Both the position numbers and the translations under genes were made by a program. The notes below the pieces were generated by a model. It was not told the DNA's origin, ran no database searches, and saw only the letters and a list, made by a program, of their open reading frames with translations. 42,183 bases of DNA from assembly GCA_947259105.1 (NCBI GenBank), contig CAMYKU010000052.1, forward strand, positions 1 to 42,183, given 5' to 3'. Position 1 is the stretch's first letter; the number at the start of each line of letters is the position of its first letter. The stretch comes from an uncultured Alphaproteobacteria bacterium. GTDB taxonomy: Bacteria > Pseudomonadota > Alphaproteobacteria > UBA8366 > JADFVY01. Shown here one piece after another: positions 25,371 through 33,177 of the stretch.

Positions 25371-26237
25371 TCAGCGGCGGCCGTAGAGCGCCTGCCGGGC
25401 GCCGGCCTCCGAGACAACGCTGTCCGGAACGTCCTTGGCCTCGTCGGTCCAGACCCGCCACTCGACGAGCCGGTGCGGGCCGAAGGTGGTCAATACGGCG
25501 CAATCGGCGGCATCCCGGCCCCGCGCCATGAGGATGCGGCCGCGCCGGCGCGTGTTGAAGCGGGCGTCGAAGGTGTACCAGGCGCCGCCCAGGAAGACCT
25601 CGAACCAGGCCGAGACGTCCATCGGAAAGGGCTCCGGCTCGATGTCGATGTCGCCCAGGTAACCGGTGCCATAGCGCGCCGGGATGTTGAGCGCGCGGCA
25701 GAAGGCGATGGCGAGGTGGGCGAAGTCTCGGCACACGCCGGCGCGCCGCTCGAACACCTCCCAGGCGGTCATGTTGAGCCGGGCGTGGGCATAGCCGAAG
25801 ACCACATTGGTGTGGATCCAGTCACAGATCGCTTGGACCCTGGCCCAGCCTGGCGCGACCGCGCCGAATTGCGACCAGGCCTCGCCCATCAGGCGGTCGA
25901 CCTCGCAGTAGCGGCTGCCGAGCAGAAAGCGCAGGGTCTCCACCGGCAGGGCCTCGACCGGCAGCTGGGGTGCGTCGGGGACCAAGGGGTCGAGCTCGAA
26001 GGGATCGTTCACAAGGGTGTCGGCCGTCAGCCGCAGCTCGCCCGCCGGCGCGACGCCGCGGACACAGCGGTTGCCGAACTGGTCGAGGAAGGGCTCCAGA
26101 GGGATGGCGGGTGTCGCCGTCACGTCGTCCGGCGCACAGAGCGCATCAGCCCGCTCCGGGTGGACCTGAAGCATCGCAATGAAGGGGCCCGGCTGACCGC
26201 AGTCGATAGCGATCGTGCAACCCGTCTTGATGAACAT
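25371..26237 (-). CDS. Transglutaminase-like domain protein
   Basis: This 288-residue protein contains a transglutaminase/cysteine-protease-like core. The nucleophile is C169 in RRAGVCRDFAHLAIAFCRAL and the expected aspartate is D224 in WYTFDARFN. At the place where a His is usual before AW, this protein has S209 (MDVSAWFEVFLGG). H174 in the CRDFAH block could not take that role by position. There is no signal peptide, so it is likely cytoplasmic. ATG 26237 is chosen with GGGAGA about 11 bases upstream. Homologues often sit with circularly permuted ATP-grasp genes; none is present here. Confidence 0.8.
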   Translation of the reverse strand: MFIKTGCTIAIDCGQPGPFIAMLQVHPERADALCAPDDVTATPAIPLEPFLDQFGNRCVRGVAPAGELRLTADTLVNDPFELDPLVPDAPQLPVEALPVETLRFLLGSRYCEVDRLMGEAWSQFGAVAPGWARVQAICDWIHTNVVFGYAHARLNMTAWEVFERRAGVCRDFAHLAIAFCRALNIPARYGTGYLGDIDIEPEPFPMDVSAWFEVFLGGAWYTFDARFNTRRRGRILMARGRDAADCAVLTTFGPHRLVEWRVWTDEAKDVPDSVVSEAGARQALYGRR

Positions 26238-26637
26238 GATCGTCGTGTCTCCCTGGAGGTGTCCCGGAAATTTCCGGTCGGGCGGCCTGCACATGCGCAA
26301 GGCGGTTCAAGAGGCCCTTATGGCGGCGCTCCACGACCGGCCTTGCGACCGAGGAAGACTGGAGCCGATCCGGGACCACTCTGCCCGCGTGCTCAGTCTT
26401 CGGCTCAAGGGCAGCATACCGACGCTCGAAGGCAAAGCAACCATCGCCGGCGCCCGGAACAAGGCCGGCGCCATGCGCGAGGCGCGGATCGCCGCGCTGG
26501 CGGCCGAAGACGAAGCGGCGGCGCCCGGCATCGCGGGGGCCGGCCGGCGCCATCGCGCGTCGGATTGGAAATCCCCCGGCCCCTCCTGTGTTCATCCCGT
26601 CATGCGGGTTTTCGTGGGTGGCTACAATCCGCGGCCA
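26238..26637. other. Intergenic gap with dispersed 82-bp block
   Basis: These 400 bp between two minus-strand genes hold no credible gene. Positions 26440-26521 match 31074-31155 without gaps at about 80 percent identity (66 of 82 counted by eye), ending in the shared core GGCCGAAGACGAAGCGGCGG. The remainder shows no recognisable structure. Confidence 0.6.
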
Positions 26638-28590
26638 TCACAGCTCGTCCTCGGCCACCACCACCAGGGTGTCGTCCGCCGTCAGGAGATATCTGGCGGT
26701 CTTTTCGGGCACCATGCGCACGCCGAAGTTCCTGTCGCCGTCCGCGGCGGCGCGCGCCTCGCGGACGCCGATGCAGATCTCGCCGCGCTTGTTGGCGATC
26801 GCCAGGAGATCGGCGAAGCTCACCTCCAGCGGCAGCTCCTCGAAATACAGCGAGGCCGGTTTCAGATAGATTTCCGAACCGCTTTCCTCGAAGAGATTGT
26901 CGTAGACGGCCTTGATGTCCGCCTCCTCGCTGATCTGCGCGAGGATGTTGCTGACGAACCGGTTGGAGATGATGAAGTCGTTCACCCCCGCCCGCGAGAT
27001 CAGCTCCTGATTGTCGGAATCCATCACCTCGGTGATCAGCGCGGTCTGCCCGGCCTCGCCGGAGTTCGCCTCGAAAATGGCTCGCAGCAGCAGCAGGATG
27101 ATGATGGTTTCCGAGTCCGTCTTCTCGGGGCCGTTGGTCGCCCCGCCCTGGCTGAGAATGACGATGTTGTCGTAGGTGAAGGGTTTCAGGGCGACGAGCA
27201 CCGTGTTGGACAGCGGGTTCGCATCGTAGAGCTGCACGGTCAGCGATCCGAGCTCGCGTTTCAGCGCCATGACCTCCTGCGTGACCGCCTCCGAAGGCTC
27301 GTCGACCACGATGTCGACCGCGGACTCGTCGCGCACGTAATCGGCAAGCTCGCGGACGAAGATCGCCGCCTTGCGGCTCCAGCCGAGGATCAGGTTGCGC
27401 TCCTGTCGCGGCTCCAGCCGCCCCTCGCGCAGGGGGTGGTCGGCGGGCGCGGCCACCGGCTTGCGCGCCAGCCTGATCGTCGAATCGTCCTGGGCCAGGA
27501 TCAGGATCTCGTCGCCGTCCTGCATCGGCGTATCGGGCGCGGGGTTGATGGCGATCGCGCCGTCGGGCTTGCGGATCCCCATCGGCACCCCGTCGGCGAA
27601 ACGGTACTGCAGCTCGCCGAACCCGGCCCCGCGCCAGTCGGCGCGGTGGAAATACATCTCCGATCCGTCGAAGGAGAGAATCTCGTTATAGACCACCGCA
27701 AGGCCGCTGGTCCGCGACGTCTGCACCAGGATCTTGGCGAGGATTTCCTCGGTATCGACGGCCCGCACCTCTTCGGGAGAGATCTGTTCGACGACCGCGC
27801 GGTTCCGTGCATCGAAAATCTCGGCGACGATGTTGTGCTGCTTGCCTTCATGCTTGGCCGCGACCACCGCCAGCACGGTCTTGATCACCCTGGCGTCGCT
27901 CGCGGCCTTGTCCTCGACCGCGGCCGAATCGGAACAGCTTGCGAGCACGATGATCGACTTGCAGCCTTCCACCGTCACCCGGTCGAGATTGGCGAGCAGC
28001 GAGGTGTTGCCGGACCTTGTGATGAGGCGGGTGTTGCCGGTGTCGGGAACGCGCGCTTGCAGGGTCTCGTCCATCAGCTCCTTGTCCTGATCGGACAGGA
28101 TGACGATGGCCGGGTTGCGCTCGCTCTCGTTGGCCATGACCAGCTCGCGGACGATCTCGACGACCCGCTCGTTCCAGCCCAGGATCAGGCTGTGCCCCGA
28201 TTCCAGGACCTTGGAGTGGCCCTGCTTGAGCTCGTGCAGCTTCTGGTCGAGCGCCGTCGTCACCACCGCGATCAGCATCGACAGCAGGATCACCCCCGCC
28301 AGCCCCGCGAGCACGCCGGTCGCCTTGTAGTCGACCGTGGTCGTGATGTCCTGGGCCATGTTGCCCGGGTCGACGAGCTGCACGAAGGTGATGAAGATAT
28401 TCAGCAGCATGTCGTCGAAGGGCGCGGCGCCTTCGGGATGGATCGCGAAAATGGCGGCGCGCACGCCGCCGATCACGACCAGGATCGCAAGGAAGGCGAC
28501 GACCAGGCTGAAGAAGATCGACATGCCGCCCTTGGAAATGAAGTTGTCGAATTTGTAGCGCAGGATCTGCGCGAAGCTCGCTTTCTTCAT
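26638..28590 (-). CDS. CASTOR/POLLUX-type putative ion channel with RCK domains
   Basis: This 650-residue inner-membrane protein resembles the bacterial relatives of plant CASTOR/POLLUX channels. A first helix (about residues 22-46) is followed by a pore-loop-like segment with VDPGNM near residue 74, then a second helix (about 90-112) and a short linker. The cytoplasmic part has two nucleotide-binding RCK/TrkA-N-like units, beginning SLILGWNERVVEIVREL near 133 and NLILGWSRKAAIFVREL near 410. Each has TrkA-C-like extensions. The family conducts K+ or Ca2+; selectivity cannot be read here. It is a single-gene unit. Confidence 0.87.
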   Translation of the reverse strand: MKKASFAQILRYKFDNFISKGGMSIFFSLVVAFLAILVVIGGVRAAIFAIHPEGAAPFDDMLLNIFITFVQLVDPGNMAQDITTTVDYKATGVLAGLAGVILLSMLIAVVTTALDQKLHELKQGHSKVLESGHSLILGWNERVVEIVRELVMANESERNPAIVILSDQDKELMDETLQARVPDTGNTRLITRSGNTSLLANLDRVTVEGCKSIIVLASCSDSAAVEDKAASDARVIKTVLAVVAAKHEGKQHNIVAEIFDARNRAVVEQISPEEVRAVDTEEILAKILVQTSRTSGLAVVYNEILSFDGSEMYFHRADWRGAGFGELQYRFADGVPMGIRKPDGAIAINPAPDTPMQDGDEILILAQDDSTIRLARKPVAAPADHPLREGRLEPRQERNLILGWSRKAAIFVRELADYVRDESAVDIVVDEPSEAVTQEVMALKRELGSLTVQLYDANPLSNTVLVALKPFTYDNIVILSQGGATNGPEKTDSETIIILLLLRAIFEANSGEAGQTALITEVMDSDNQELISRAGVNDFIISNRFVSNILAQISEEADIKAVYDNLFEESGSEIYLKPASLYFEELPLEVSFADLLAIANKRGEICIGVREARAAADGDRNFGVRMVPEKTARYLLTADDTLVVVAEDEL

Positions 28591-28896
28591 CGTCTTCGTT
28601 CCACCCGGAACCAGGGGCCGTTGTTGCGACGCGCGAATGTGTCATCTGCGGGTATCTGCTGCGGTATTTGACATGCAATGGATTAAGCATTGGTGAGCGC
28701 CGGCGCTTTTTCTTGCGCCATCCGCATGGCGCCGCCGCTGCCGCATCGATGATACGGATTGCAGGGAACATCTCCCAATCCCGGGCCGGTCGGCGCGCCC
28801 GCGCCGGCATGAGTCGCGAAACAACCCCATGCAAAGGCGTTTTCTGCGGGTTTCACGGGCGCGTTTCGGGCGCCGCCGGCGCACGGGAGGATGGCG
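28591..28896. other. Intergenic gap with second 36-bp repeat copy
   Basis: This gap should hold the promoter of the channel gene. Positions 28820-28855 are identical to the 36-bp repeat at 24666-24701. A small inverted repeat CAATG-N7-CATTG (about 28674-28690) lies nearer the channel gene. Nothing else was recognised. Confidence 0.6.
28820..28855. repeat. 36-bp dispersed repeat, copy 2
   Basis: This repeat is identical in sequence and orientation to 24666-24701. It lies downstream of the DUF2177 gene stop and upstream of the channel gene. Identity over 36 bp in unrelated noncoding contexts indicates a dispersed element or a conserved regulatory RNA/terminator motif. Confidence 0.8.
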
Positions 28897-29295
28897 CTAC
28901 GACAAGGCGCGCGTCATCCAGAAGCCGGCGAGCGCGGCCAGACCGGTGAGGACGCCGCCCCAGGCCATATCCACAACACTCATGGCGACCGGCCAGTTGC
29001 GGAGCGTCGCCAGGTTCGTCATGTCGTAGGTGCCGTAGGCGAGCAGCCCCAGCAGGACACCGTGCACGACCGCCCTCCGCCAGGACCCCTCGGCCAGCGC
29101 CGGGGCGACGGCGAAGAACACGATTCCGGCGACGTAGGCGAGATAGAATCCGCCGGCGGCGAGGAAGTTGATGTTGTCGCGCATCAGCCCGCCCAGCTGC
29201 GAGGCATAGAACCGCCGCGCGACGAGCCCCAGCCAGAGAAGATCGAAGCCGAAGAAGACGACCAGCGTCAAGGCGTAGGCTTTCAGGTAGATCAC
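28897..29295 (-). CDS. DUF2177 family membrane protein
   Basis: This 132-residue protein is nearly all membrane-embedded, with four predicted helices (about residues 4-24, 45-65, 72-92 and 105-128). The DUF2177 pattern is visible: FFGFDLLWLGLVARRFY, then YGTYDMTNLATLRNWP and VDMAWGGVLTG. The function is unknown. I use a GTG start at 29295 with GGGAG six to seven bases upstream; the frame extends upstream to 29355 but has no better start signal. Confidence 0.8.
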   Translation of the reverse strand: MIYLKAYALTLVVFFGFDLLWLGLVARRFYASQLGGLMRDNINFLAAGGFYLAYVAGIVFFAVAPALAEGSWRRAVVHGVLLGLLAYGTYDMTNLATLRNWPVAMSVVDMAWGGVLTGLAALAGFWMTRALS

Positions 29296-29516
29296 GGTAT
29301 GCTCCCGGGCGGTGTTGCGCGGCTGTCCCGAAGACTTATACGGTCCGTTTGGCAATTCGGATGTCGAATACCCAAAGGCGGGCGCGCGCCAAGGGCACGC
29401 CGCCGGCGCGGCGCGTCCCGTACGGCCGCCCGCTGGCGCGTTATCCGTTCAGGTGGAATCGGGACCGGCCGGCGGCGCGACCTCATACTTCGAGACGGGC
29501 TTACGGCCCTCCTCAG

Positions 29517-29810
29517 AGTCTGTGAATCTTTCGGTTTCTAGGTGTAATGCGCCGCCTGCGGCGGCGGGTCGTAATCTGGCCACCCCCTCCCCAACCCCTC
29601 CCCCGCCAGCGGGAGAGGGGCTTTATTGTTGCGGCAGCGTGAGTTAGCCCCTCTCCCGCCTCGGCGGGGGAGGGGTTGCGGCAGCGTGAGTTAGCCCCTC
29701 TCCCGCCTCGGCGGGGGAGGGGTTGGGGAGGGGGTGGGGACATGTAGATTCGCCGGCAAAGCCGGCGGCAATACACCGATTTCCACCTTGTTCCGAAAGA
29801 TTCACAGGCT
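29517..29810. mobile_element. MITE-like insertion A with terminal inverted repeats
   Basis: This 294-bp element is bounded by 18-bp inverted ends (AGTCTGTGAATCTTTCGG and, inverted, AGCCTGTGAATCTTTCGG; one mismatch). It is flanked by direct CTCAG copies (29512-29516, 29811-29815), as expected for a 5-bp target duplication. It has no transposase. Its interior has two 47-bp tandem copies (29629-29675, 29676-29722) of a GC-rich hairpin unit containing CCCCTCTCCCGCC...GGCGGGGGAGGGG. Confidence 0.72.
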
Positions 29811-29844
29811 CTCAGGATGAGGAGACAGGCGTTTGAGCCTCATG

Positions 29845-30002
29845 TTGGAGACCTTTGCACGGAACAGGATCTTGTCATCGCGAGGCTGCGAAGCAGCCGT
29901 GGCGATCCAGAAAAGGGCTCGCTTCCACGGCATCCTGGATTGCCGCGTCGGCCTGCGGCCTCCTCGCAATGACGATTTGGTGTTTCGGGCAAAGGTCTCC
30001 GG
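29845..30002. mobile_element. MITE-like insertion B with inner palindromic repeat
   Basis: The ends are inverted GGAGACCTTTGCACGGAACA (29847-29866) and, in reverse complement, GGAGACCTTTGCCCGAAACA (to 30000), with two mismatches. The exact boundary is uncertain; CATG flanks both sides. Inside is another palindrome, GTCATCGCGAGG to CCTCGCAATGAC, with GATCCAG/CTGGAT arms. It resembles a type of repeat widespread in Alphaproteobacteria. Confidence 0.65.
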
Positions 30003-30079
30003 CATGAGGAGCGGCGCAGCCGCGTCTCGAAGTATGAGGTCGTGCCAGTCCGACAGAACCCGAGATAACGGATATCAGT

Positions 30080-30763
30080 CTAGATCCAGGCCAGCGCGTC
30101 GGCGAGGATCGCGGTCGCATTGCTCTCGGCGCAGTCGCCATGGGCGATCAGCAGCCGTTCGGCCTGCCAGCCGAGCACCGTGTCGCGGGCCGCGCGGGCG
30201 GGACCGCGCCGCAGGAAGCTCGCGCGCCACTCGCGCGGTGTGCTGCCATGCGCGCCGACCAGGCCGTCGAGCCGCATCAGCATACCCCGCCAGCCCGTCA
30301 TCTCGGCCTCGGGGTGCCGCTGGACGAGGTCGCAGACGATCGCCGTGCGCGAGGCGCGGTGGAAGAACGCGACCTCCTCCATGGCGAAGGAGCCGCGGAA
30401 GATGACCTGGTCGATGTCCGCCGCCCAGGCCGGGTCGGGCGCGTCGTCGAGCTCGGCATCGAAGCGCAGCTCCGGCCGCTTGCGGGCGAGGCCGGGCGGG
30501 GCGTAGAGGCGGGCCTCGGGCCAGCGTTCCGCCCAGGCACCGAGGAAGAGGTGATGGAGCTTGTTCGGCGCGACGATGTGGCCGACCGGCCCGATCGCCT
30601 CCACGGCGCCGGCCAGCGCTTCGGTCAGCGCCACCGGCGACCACACGAAGGCGCTGCCGTCCGAAAGCCGCGCCACCGCCATGCGGGTGGGGTAGGGGAA
30701 GCCGTAGAACGCCACGGCCGGCCCGTCGGCGATATAGAGGGAAGGTGCGAATTCTTCGAGCAT
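30080..30763 (-). CDS. DUF4336 domain protein (metallo-beta-lactamase-like)
   Basis: This 227-residue cytoplasmic protein matches the DUF4336 pattern: an N-terminal MLEEFAPSLYIADGPAVAFYGFPYPTRMAVARL, then PNKLHHLFLGAW near residue 67 where the metal-type HH sits, and VAFFHRASRTAIVCDL near 133. The family is related to metallo-beta-lactamase-fold hydrolases but lacks the complete HxHxDH motif, so activity is uncertain. It has no operon partner. Confidence 0.78.
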   Translation of the reverse strand: MLEEFAPSLYIADGPAVAFYGFPYPTRMAVARLSDGSAFVWSPVALTEALAGAVEAIGPVGHIVAPNKLHHLFLGAWAERWPEARLYAPPGLARKRPELRFDAELDDAPDPAWAADIDQVIFRGSFAMEEVAFFHRASRTAIVCDLVQRHPEAEMTGWRGMLMRLDGLVGAHGSTPREWRASFLRRGPARAARDTVLGWQAERLLIAHGDCAESNATAILADALAWI

Positions 30764-31367
30764 GGGGGAGCCTGGGGGCGGGCGTTATTGCAGCGTCACC
30801 CGATAGCACGGTTGGCGAACTGCCGCGATGAGCCGAGCGACTCTTTTTGCGCCTTAGCCGTCATGGGCGACCTGGCCGATTTCCAGACGGCGGCGCGGTG
30901 GCTGTGGCGACTCTCGGCCCGCTGAGACTCACCCCCACCTAAATCCTCCCCCGTCAAGGGGGAGGACTTGACGGCGTGGCCGCGTGGTCTGCAGGCCCTC
31001 CCCCCTTGCGGGGGAGGGTTGGGTGGGGGGTGACTCACCGGCGGCGGAGGGGATGCGCCAGGCCTGGCTGCACACGATTGCCGGCGTGCAGAACAAGGCC
31101 GGCGACATGCTCCAGGAGCGCATCGGGTTCCTGACGGCCGAAGACGAAGCGGCGGCTGACGGCCGAAGACGAAGCGGCGGCCTGACCTGCAGCACCGCCG
31201 AACATGTCGGGACCGCATTGCTGCATTTAGCAGGCGTCATTTCGGAAATTCACGATTTCCGCCGACCGAAGCCGTCAATTTGCCTACCTGGCGCATACTT
31301 ACATATAGTAGCCCGTCAAAGATGGCTCGATGAAATGCGGGTGCACACCGCGAAAGGACAGGGGAGG
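30764..31367. other. Repeat-rich intergenic gap before the Sel1 gene
   Basis: This gap contains a pyrimidine/purine-rich inverted repeat at 30926-31034, the 82-bp block shared with 26440-26521 (here 31074-31155), and a perfect 25-bp tandem duplication (31132-31156 and 31157-31181). The duplication would shift any reading frame, which argues the open frame running through here is not coding. Confidence 0.6.
30926..31034. repeat. Pyrimidine-rich inverted-repeat element
   Basis: The left end CTCACCCCCACCTAAATCCT and the right end (reverse complement CACCCCCCACCCAACCCT) are imperfect inverted copies, each followed inward by a C5/G5 mini-hairpin (CCTCCCCCGTCAAGGGGGAGG; CCTCCCCCCTTGCGGGGGAGG). The element is similar in style to the interior of insertion A. 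Confidence 0.7.
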
Positions 31368-32303
31368 ATGCAGATTGTGGCGAGATCCCTCGTTGCGGCT
31401 TTCGTCGCCGCGCTCATTAGTGTGAGCGTCCCGAGCCCCGCGTCGGCGGCCCTTGAGGCCGGTGAACGCGCTTACCAGCGTGGCGACTATGCCACGGCAT
31501 TGCAGCAACTCCGCCCCTTGGCCGAAAAGGGCGACGACCGTGCACGGTATTTCCTCGGTCTCATGTATTTCATCGGCCAGGGCGTGCCGCAGGACGATGC
31601 GAAGGCCGCGGAATGGTTTCGTCGGGCGGCCGAGCAGGGGCATGTGCGTGCGCAACACAACCTCGGTTTCATGTATGAGAGCGGCCGGGGCGTGCCGCAG
31701 GACGACGCGCAGGCGGTCGACTGGTATCGCAAGGCGGCCGAGCAGGGACATGTGGATGCGCAAAACAACCTCGGTCTCATGTATGCGGACGGCCGGGGCG
31801 TGCCGCGGGACGATGCGCAGGCGGTCGACTGGTTTCGCAAGGCGGCCGAGCAGGGACATGTGGATGCGCAAACCAACCTCGGTTTCATGTATGCGAACGG
31901 CCGGGGCGTGCCGCGGGACGATGCGCAGGCGGTCGACTGGCTTCGCAAGGCGGCCGAGCAGGGACATGTGGATGGGCAAACCAACCTCGGTTTCATGTAT
32001 GCGAACGGTCGGGGCGTGCCGCGGGACGATGCGCAGGCGGTCGACTGGTTTCGCAAGGCGGCCGAGCAGGGACATGCGCGTGCGCAAACCAACCTCGGTT
32101 TCATGTATGCGAACGGCCGGGGCGTGCCGCAGGACTACGTGACGGCGCATACGCTTTACGATATCGGGGCTGCCCAAGGCCAATCGGAAGCGGCAGGGTC
32201 AAGGGCTTCGCTTGAAGAAAGAATGGCGCAAGAGGACATCGCACAGGCCCGGCGCATGGCCAGGGAATGCGCCAAAAAGAACTACAGGGGATGTGGCTTC
32301 TGA
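31368..32303 (+). CDS. Sel1-like repeat protein, secreted
   Basis: This 311-residue protein has a signal peptide (MQIVARSLVAAFVAALISVSVPSPASA) followed by about seven tandem 36-residue Sel1/TPR-like units with consensus AAEQGHxxAQxNLGFMYxxGRGVPxDDAQAVDWxRK. The C-terminal 60 residues are charged and cysteine-bearing (ECAKKNYRGCGF). Such solenoids act in protein-protein interaction in the periplasm or in signalling. I chose ATG 31368, with AAGGA nine bases upstream, because the signal peptide starts there; the frame is open upstream to 30984. The central units are nearly identical at DNA level. Confidence 0.86.
   Translation: MQIVARSLVAAFVAALISVSVPSPASAALEAGERAYQRGDYATALQQLRPLAEKGDDRARYFLGLMYFIGQGVPQDDAKAAEWFRRAAEQGHVRAQHNLGFMYESGRGVPQDDAQAVDWYRKAAEQGHVDAQNNLGLMYADGRGVPRDDAQAVDWFRKAAEQGHVDAQTNLGFMYANGRGVPRDDAQAVDWLRKAAEQGHVDGQTNLGFMYANGRGVPRDDAQAVDWFRKAAEQGHARAQTNLGFMYANGRGVPQDYVTAHTLYDIGAAQGQSEAAGSRASLEERMAQEDIAQARRMARECAKKNYRGCGF
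31695..32127 (+). repeat. 108-bp tandem DNA repeats inside the Sel1 gene
   Basis: Four consecutive 108-bp units coding for Sel1 repeats differ by only a few bases each (for example GACTGGTATCGC, GACTGGTTTCGC and GACTGGCTTCGC). The flanking units are more diverged. This indicates recent expansion by slippage or unequal recombination. Confidence 0.85.
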
Positions 32304-32576
32304 CGGATGGTTCGCCCGACCCGCTGGTAATGACGCAACGCGGGACAGGAATTCCGGGGACAGCCGAGGGCCCGGCGGCTGCGGTATTGCTCTTGGGCGA
32401 GGGAGGGCGCGGTCTGTCCGACGAAATATGAAATCATCGGTTTCATTTTCCTACGTAACGTGACGTGGCGTAACGGTTTCCGCCATTTGACGCCTGGCGG
32501 TGCGCCATGGCGCGCCGGTTCCGATGCCAACCAAATCCCTCACAGGGGCGTTCGTCCTCATTGTCGCGGCCGGCAC

Positions 32577-32707
32577 AGAGCGGATCGTGATTGATCGTAC
32601 TCGCGATCAATCGCGTGAATCCGCTCTGCATCTTGAAGGTCGAGCAGATTCACCGGCTTGATGGATCGCCGAAGGCGATTCCAGCCAAGCCGGATCGGCT
32701 CTGGTCA
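32577..32707. repeat. Double-hairpin element
   Basis: The first hairpin pairs AGAGCGGAT...GATTGATCG with CGATCAATCGCGTGAATCCGCTCT (32577-32627). The second pairs CCGGCTTG and GATCGCC with GGCGATT and CAAGCCGG (32653-32693), with outer GAGC/GCTC arms. It is probably a dispersed palindromic element rather than a terminator, as there is no T-run. Confidence 0.6.
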
Positions 32708-32886
32708 CCAGGGCGGTCTATGACCTGTACGTCGCGCCCCGCGGCTGAGCGATCCAATGCCGAAATCCAAAGACCTCGTCATGTTCGCCATCGTCGCCGC
32801 AGCGGCGGCCACGGGCGTGGCCGGGGGGCCGGCCAGCGCCATGTGGCGTCGGATCGAAGATCCGCCGCCCGCTCCCGGGGCCAGCC

Positions 32887-33026
32887 CGCTGGCCGGCGTC
32901 GAGTGGGTCACAATCCGAGATACGCCGGCCTCGCGCAAAGCGGTCACCGTGTCGAACACCTCGTCGACCAGCTTCGGGGCGAGGCCGAGGCTTGGCTCGT
33001 CGAGCAGTAGCAGCCGCGGCTTGTCC
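32887..33026 (-). pseudogene. Decayed, internally deleted livF fragment
   Basis: Reading the minus strand, 33026-32921 encodes KPRLLLLDEPSLGLAP and LVDEVFDTVTALREAG, closely matching the Walker B segment of the intact livF (34167-34060). The adjoining 32887-32920 matches the sequence just beyond the livF stop (33887-33927, CCCGCTGGCCGGCGTCGAGTG). The roughly 130 bp between those livF regions is missing. It is therefore a partial duplicate of livF plus its downstream flank with an internal deletion; no Walker A is present. Confidence 0.75.
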
Positions 33027-33086
33027 ATCCCGTTCTGCCACCTCAGCCGATGACCCATGGGAACCTCGGATTTGAGGCAAATCCGC

Positions 33087-33102
33087 TGGCACGCTTTTTG
33101 CT
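33087..33102 (+). promoter_or_regulatory. Sigma-54 (RpoN) promoter
   Basis: TGGCACG-CTTT-TTGCT matches the -24/-12 consensus (TGGCACG-N4-TTGCW) exactly, with GG at 33088-33089 and GC at 33100-33101. Transcription would start near 33113, about 65 bp before the GGDEF-like gene. RpoN promoters need an enhancer-binding activator; no such gene lies in the window. Confidence 0.7.
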
Positions 33103-33177
33103 TTCTGCACGTTATTCGTTTTGGCTGAACTGGTGCCCGAGATGGAACATAAATCTTTTGGCGTCCGAGAGGACCGA

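Larger units (their letters stand above)
29478..30042. repeat. Palindromic repeat copy 3, split by nested insertions
   Basis: The outer arms are the same as in the 1469-1577 and 34661-34766 elements: GCGACCTCATACTTCGAGAC at 29478-29497 and the matching CGTCTCGAAGTATGAGGTCG at 30023-30042. Between them the element is interrupted twice, at 29517-29810 and about 29845-30002. The interior leftover (29811-29844) still aligns with the centre of the intact copies. No gene is present in this 780-bp gap. Confidence 0.8.
32304..33177. other. Degenerate intergenic region with hairpins, gene debris and a promoter
   Basis: This stretch of 870 bp has no intact gene. It contains a two-hairpin element (32577-32707), a decayed livF fragment (32887-33026, minus) and a sigma-54 promoter (33087-33102). 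A 98-residue open frame at 32757-33053 reads through the livF debris in the wrong orientation and is not credible. 32304-32576 shows nothing recognisable. Confidence 0.6.

Noticed and set aside
26215..28671. Long plus-strand open frame (818 codons) opposite the ion-channel gene
   Set aside because: It is antisense to the channel gene over nearly its whole length, with no recognisable domain or start signal.
29629..29722. Two adjacent 47-bp units as a possible CRISPR array
   Set aside because: The copies are directly abutting with no spacers and are internally palindromic GC-rich hairpins inside an insertion element; no cas genes are present.
29513..30005. Small open frames across the repeat region (Arg/Pro-rich proteins)
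   Set aside because: They are translations of palindromic repeats and insertion ends, not genes.
30984..31367. N-terminal extension of the Sel1-repeat gene
   Set aside because: The extension reads through a pyrimidine-rich hairpin and a 25-bp tandem duplication; the signal peptide and ribosome-binding site support the start at 31368.
32757..33053. 98-codon plus-strand frame with a signal-peptide-like start
   Set aside because: Its second half is the antisense of the livF debris, so the protein would be a chance chimera.
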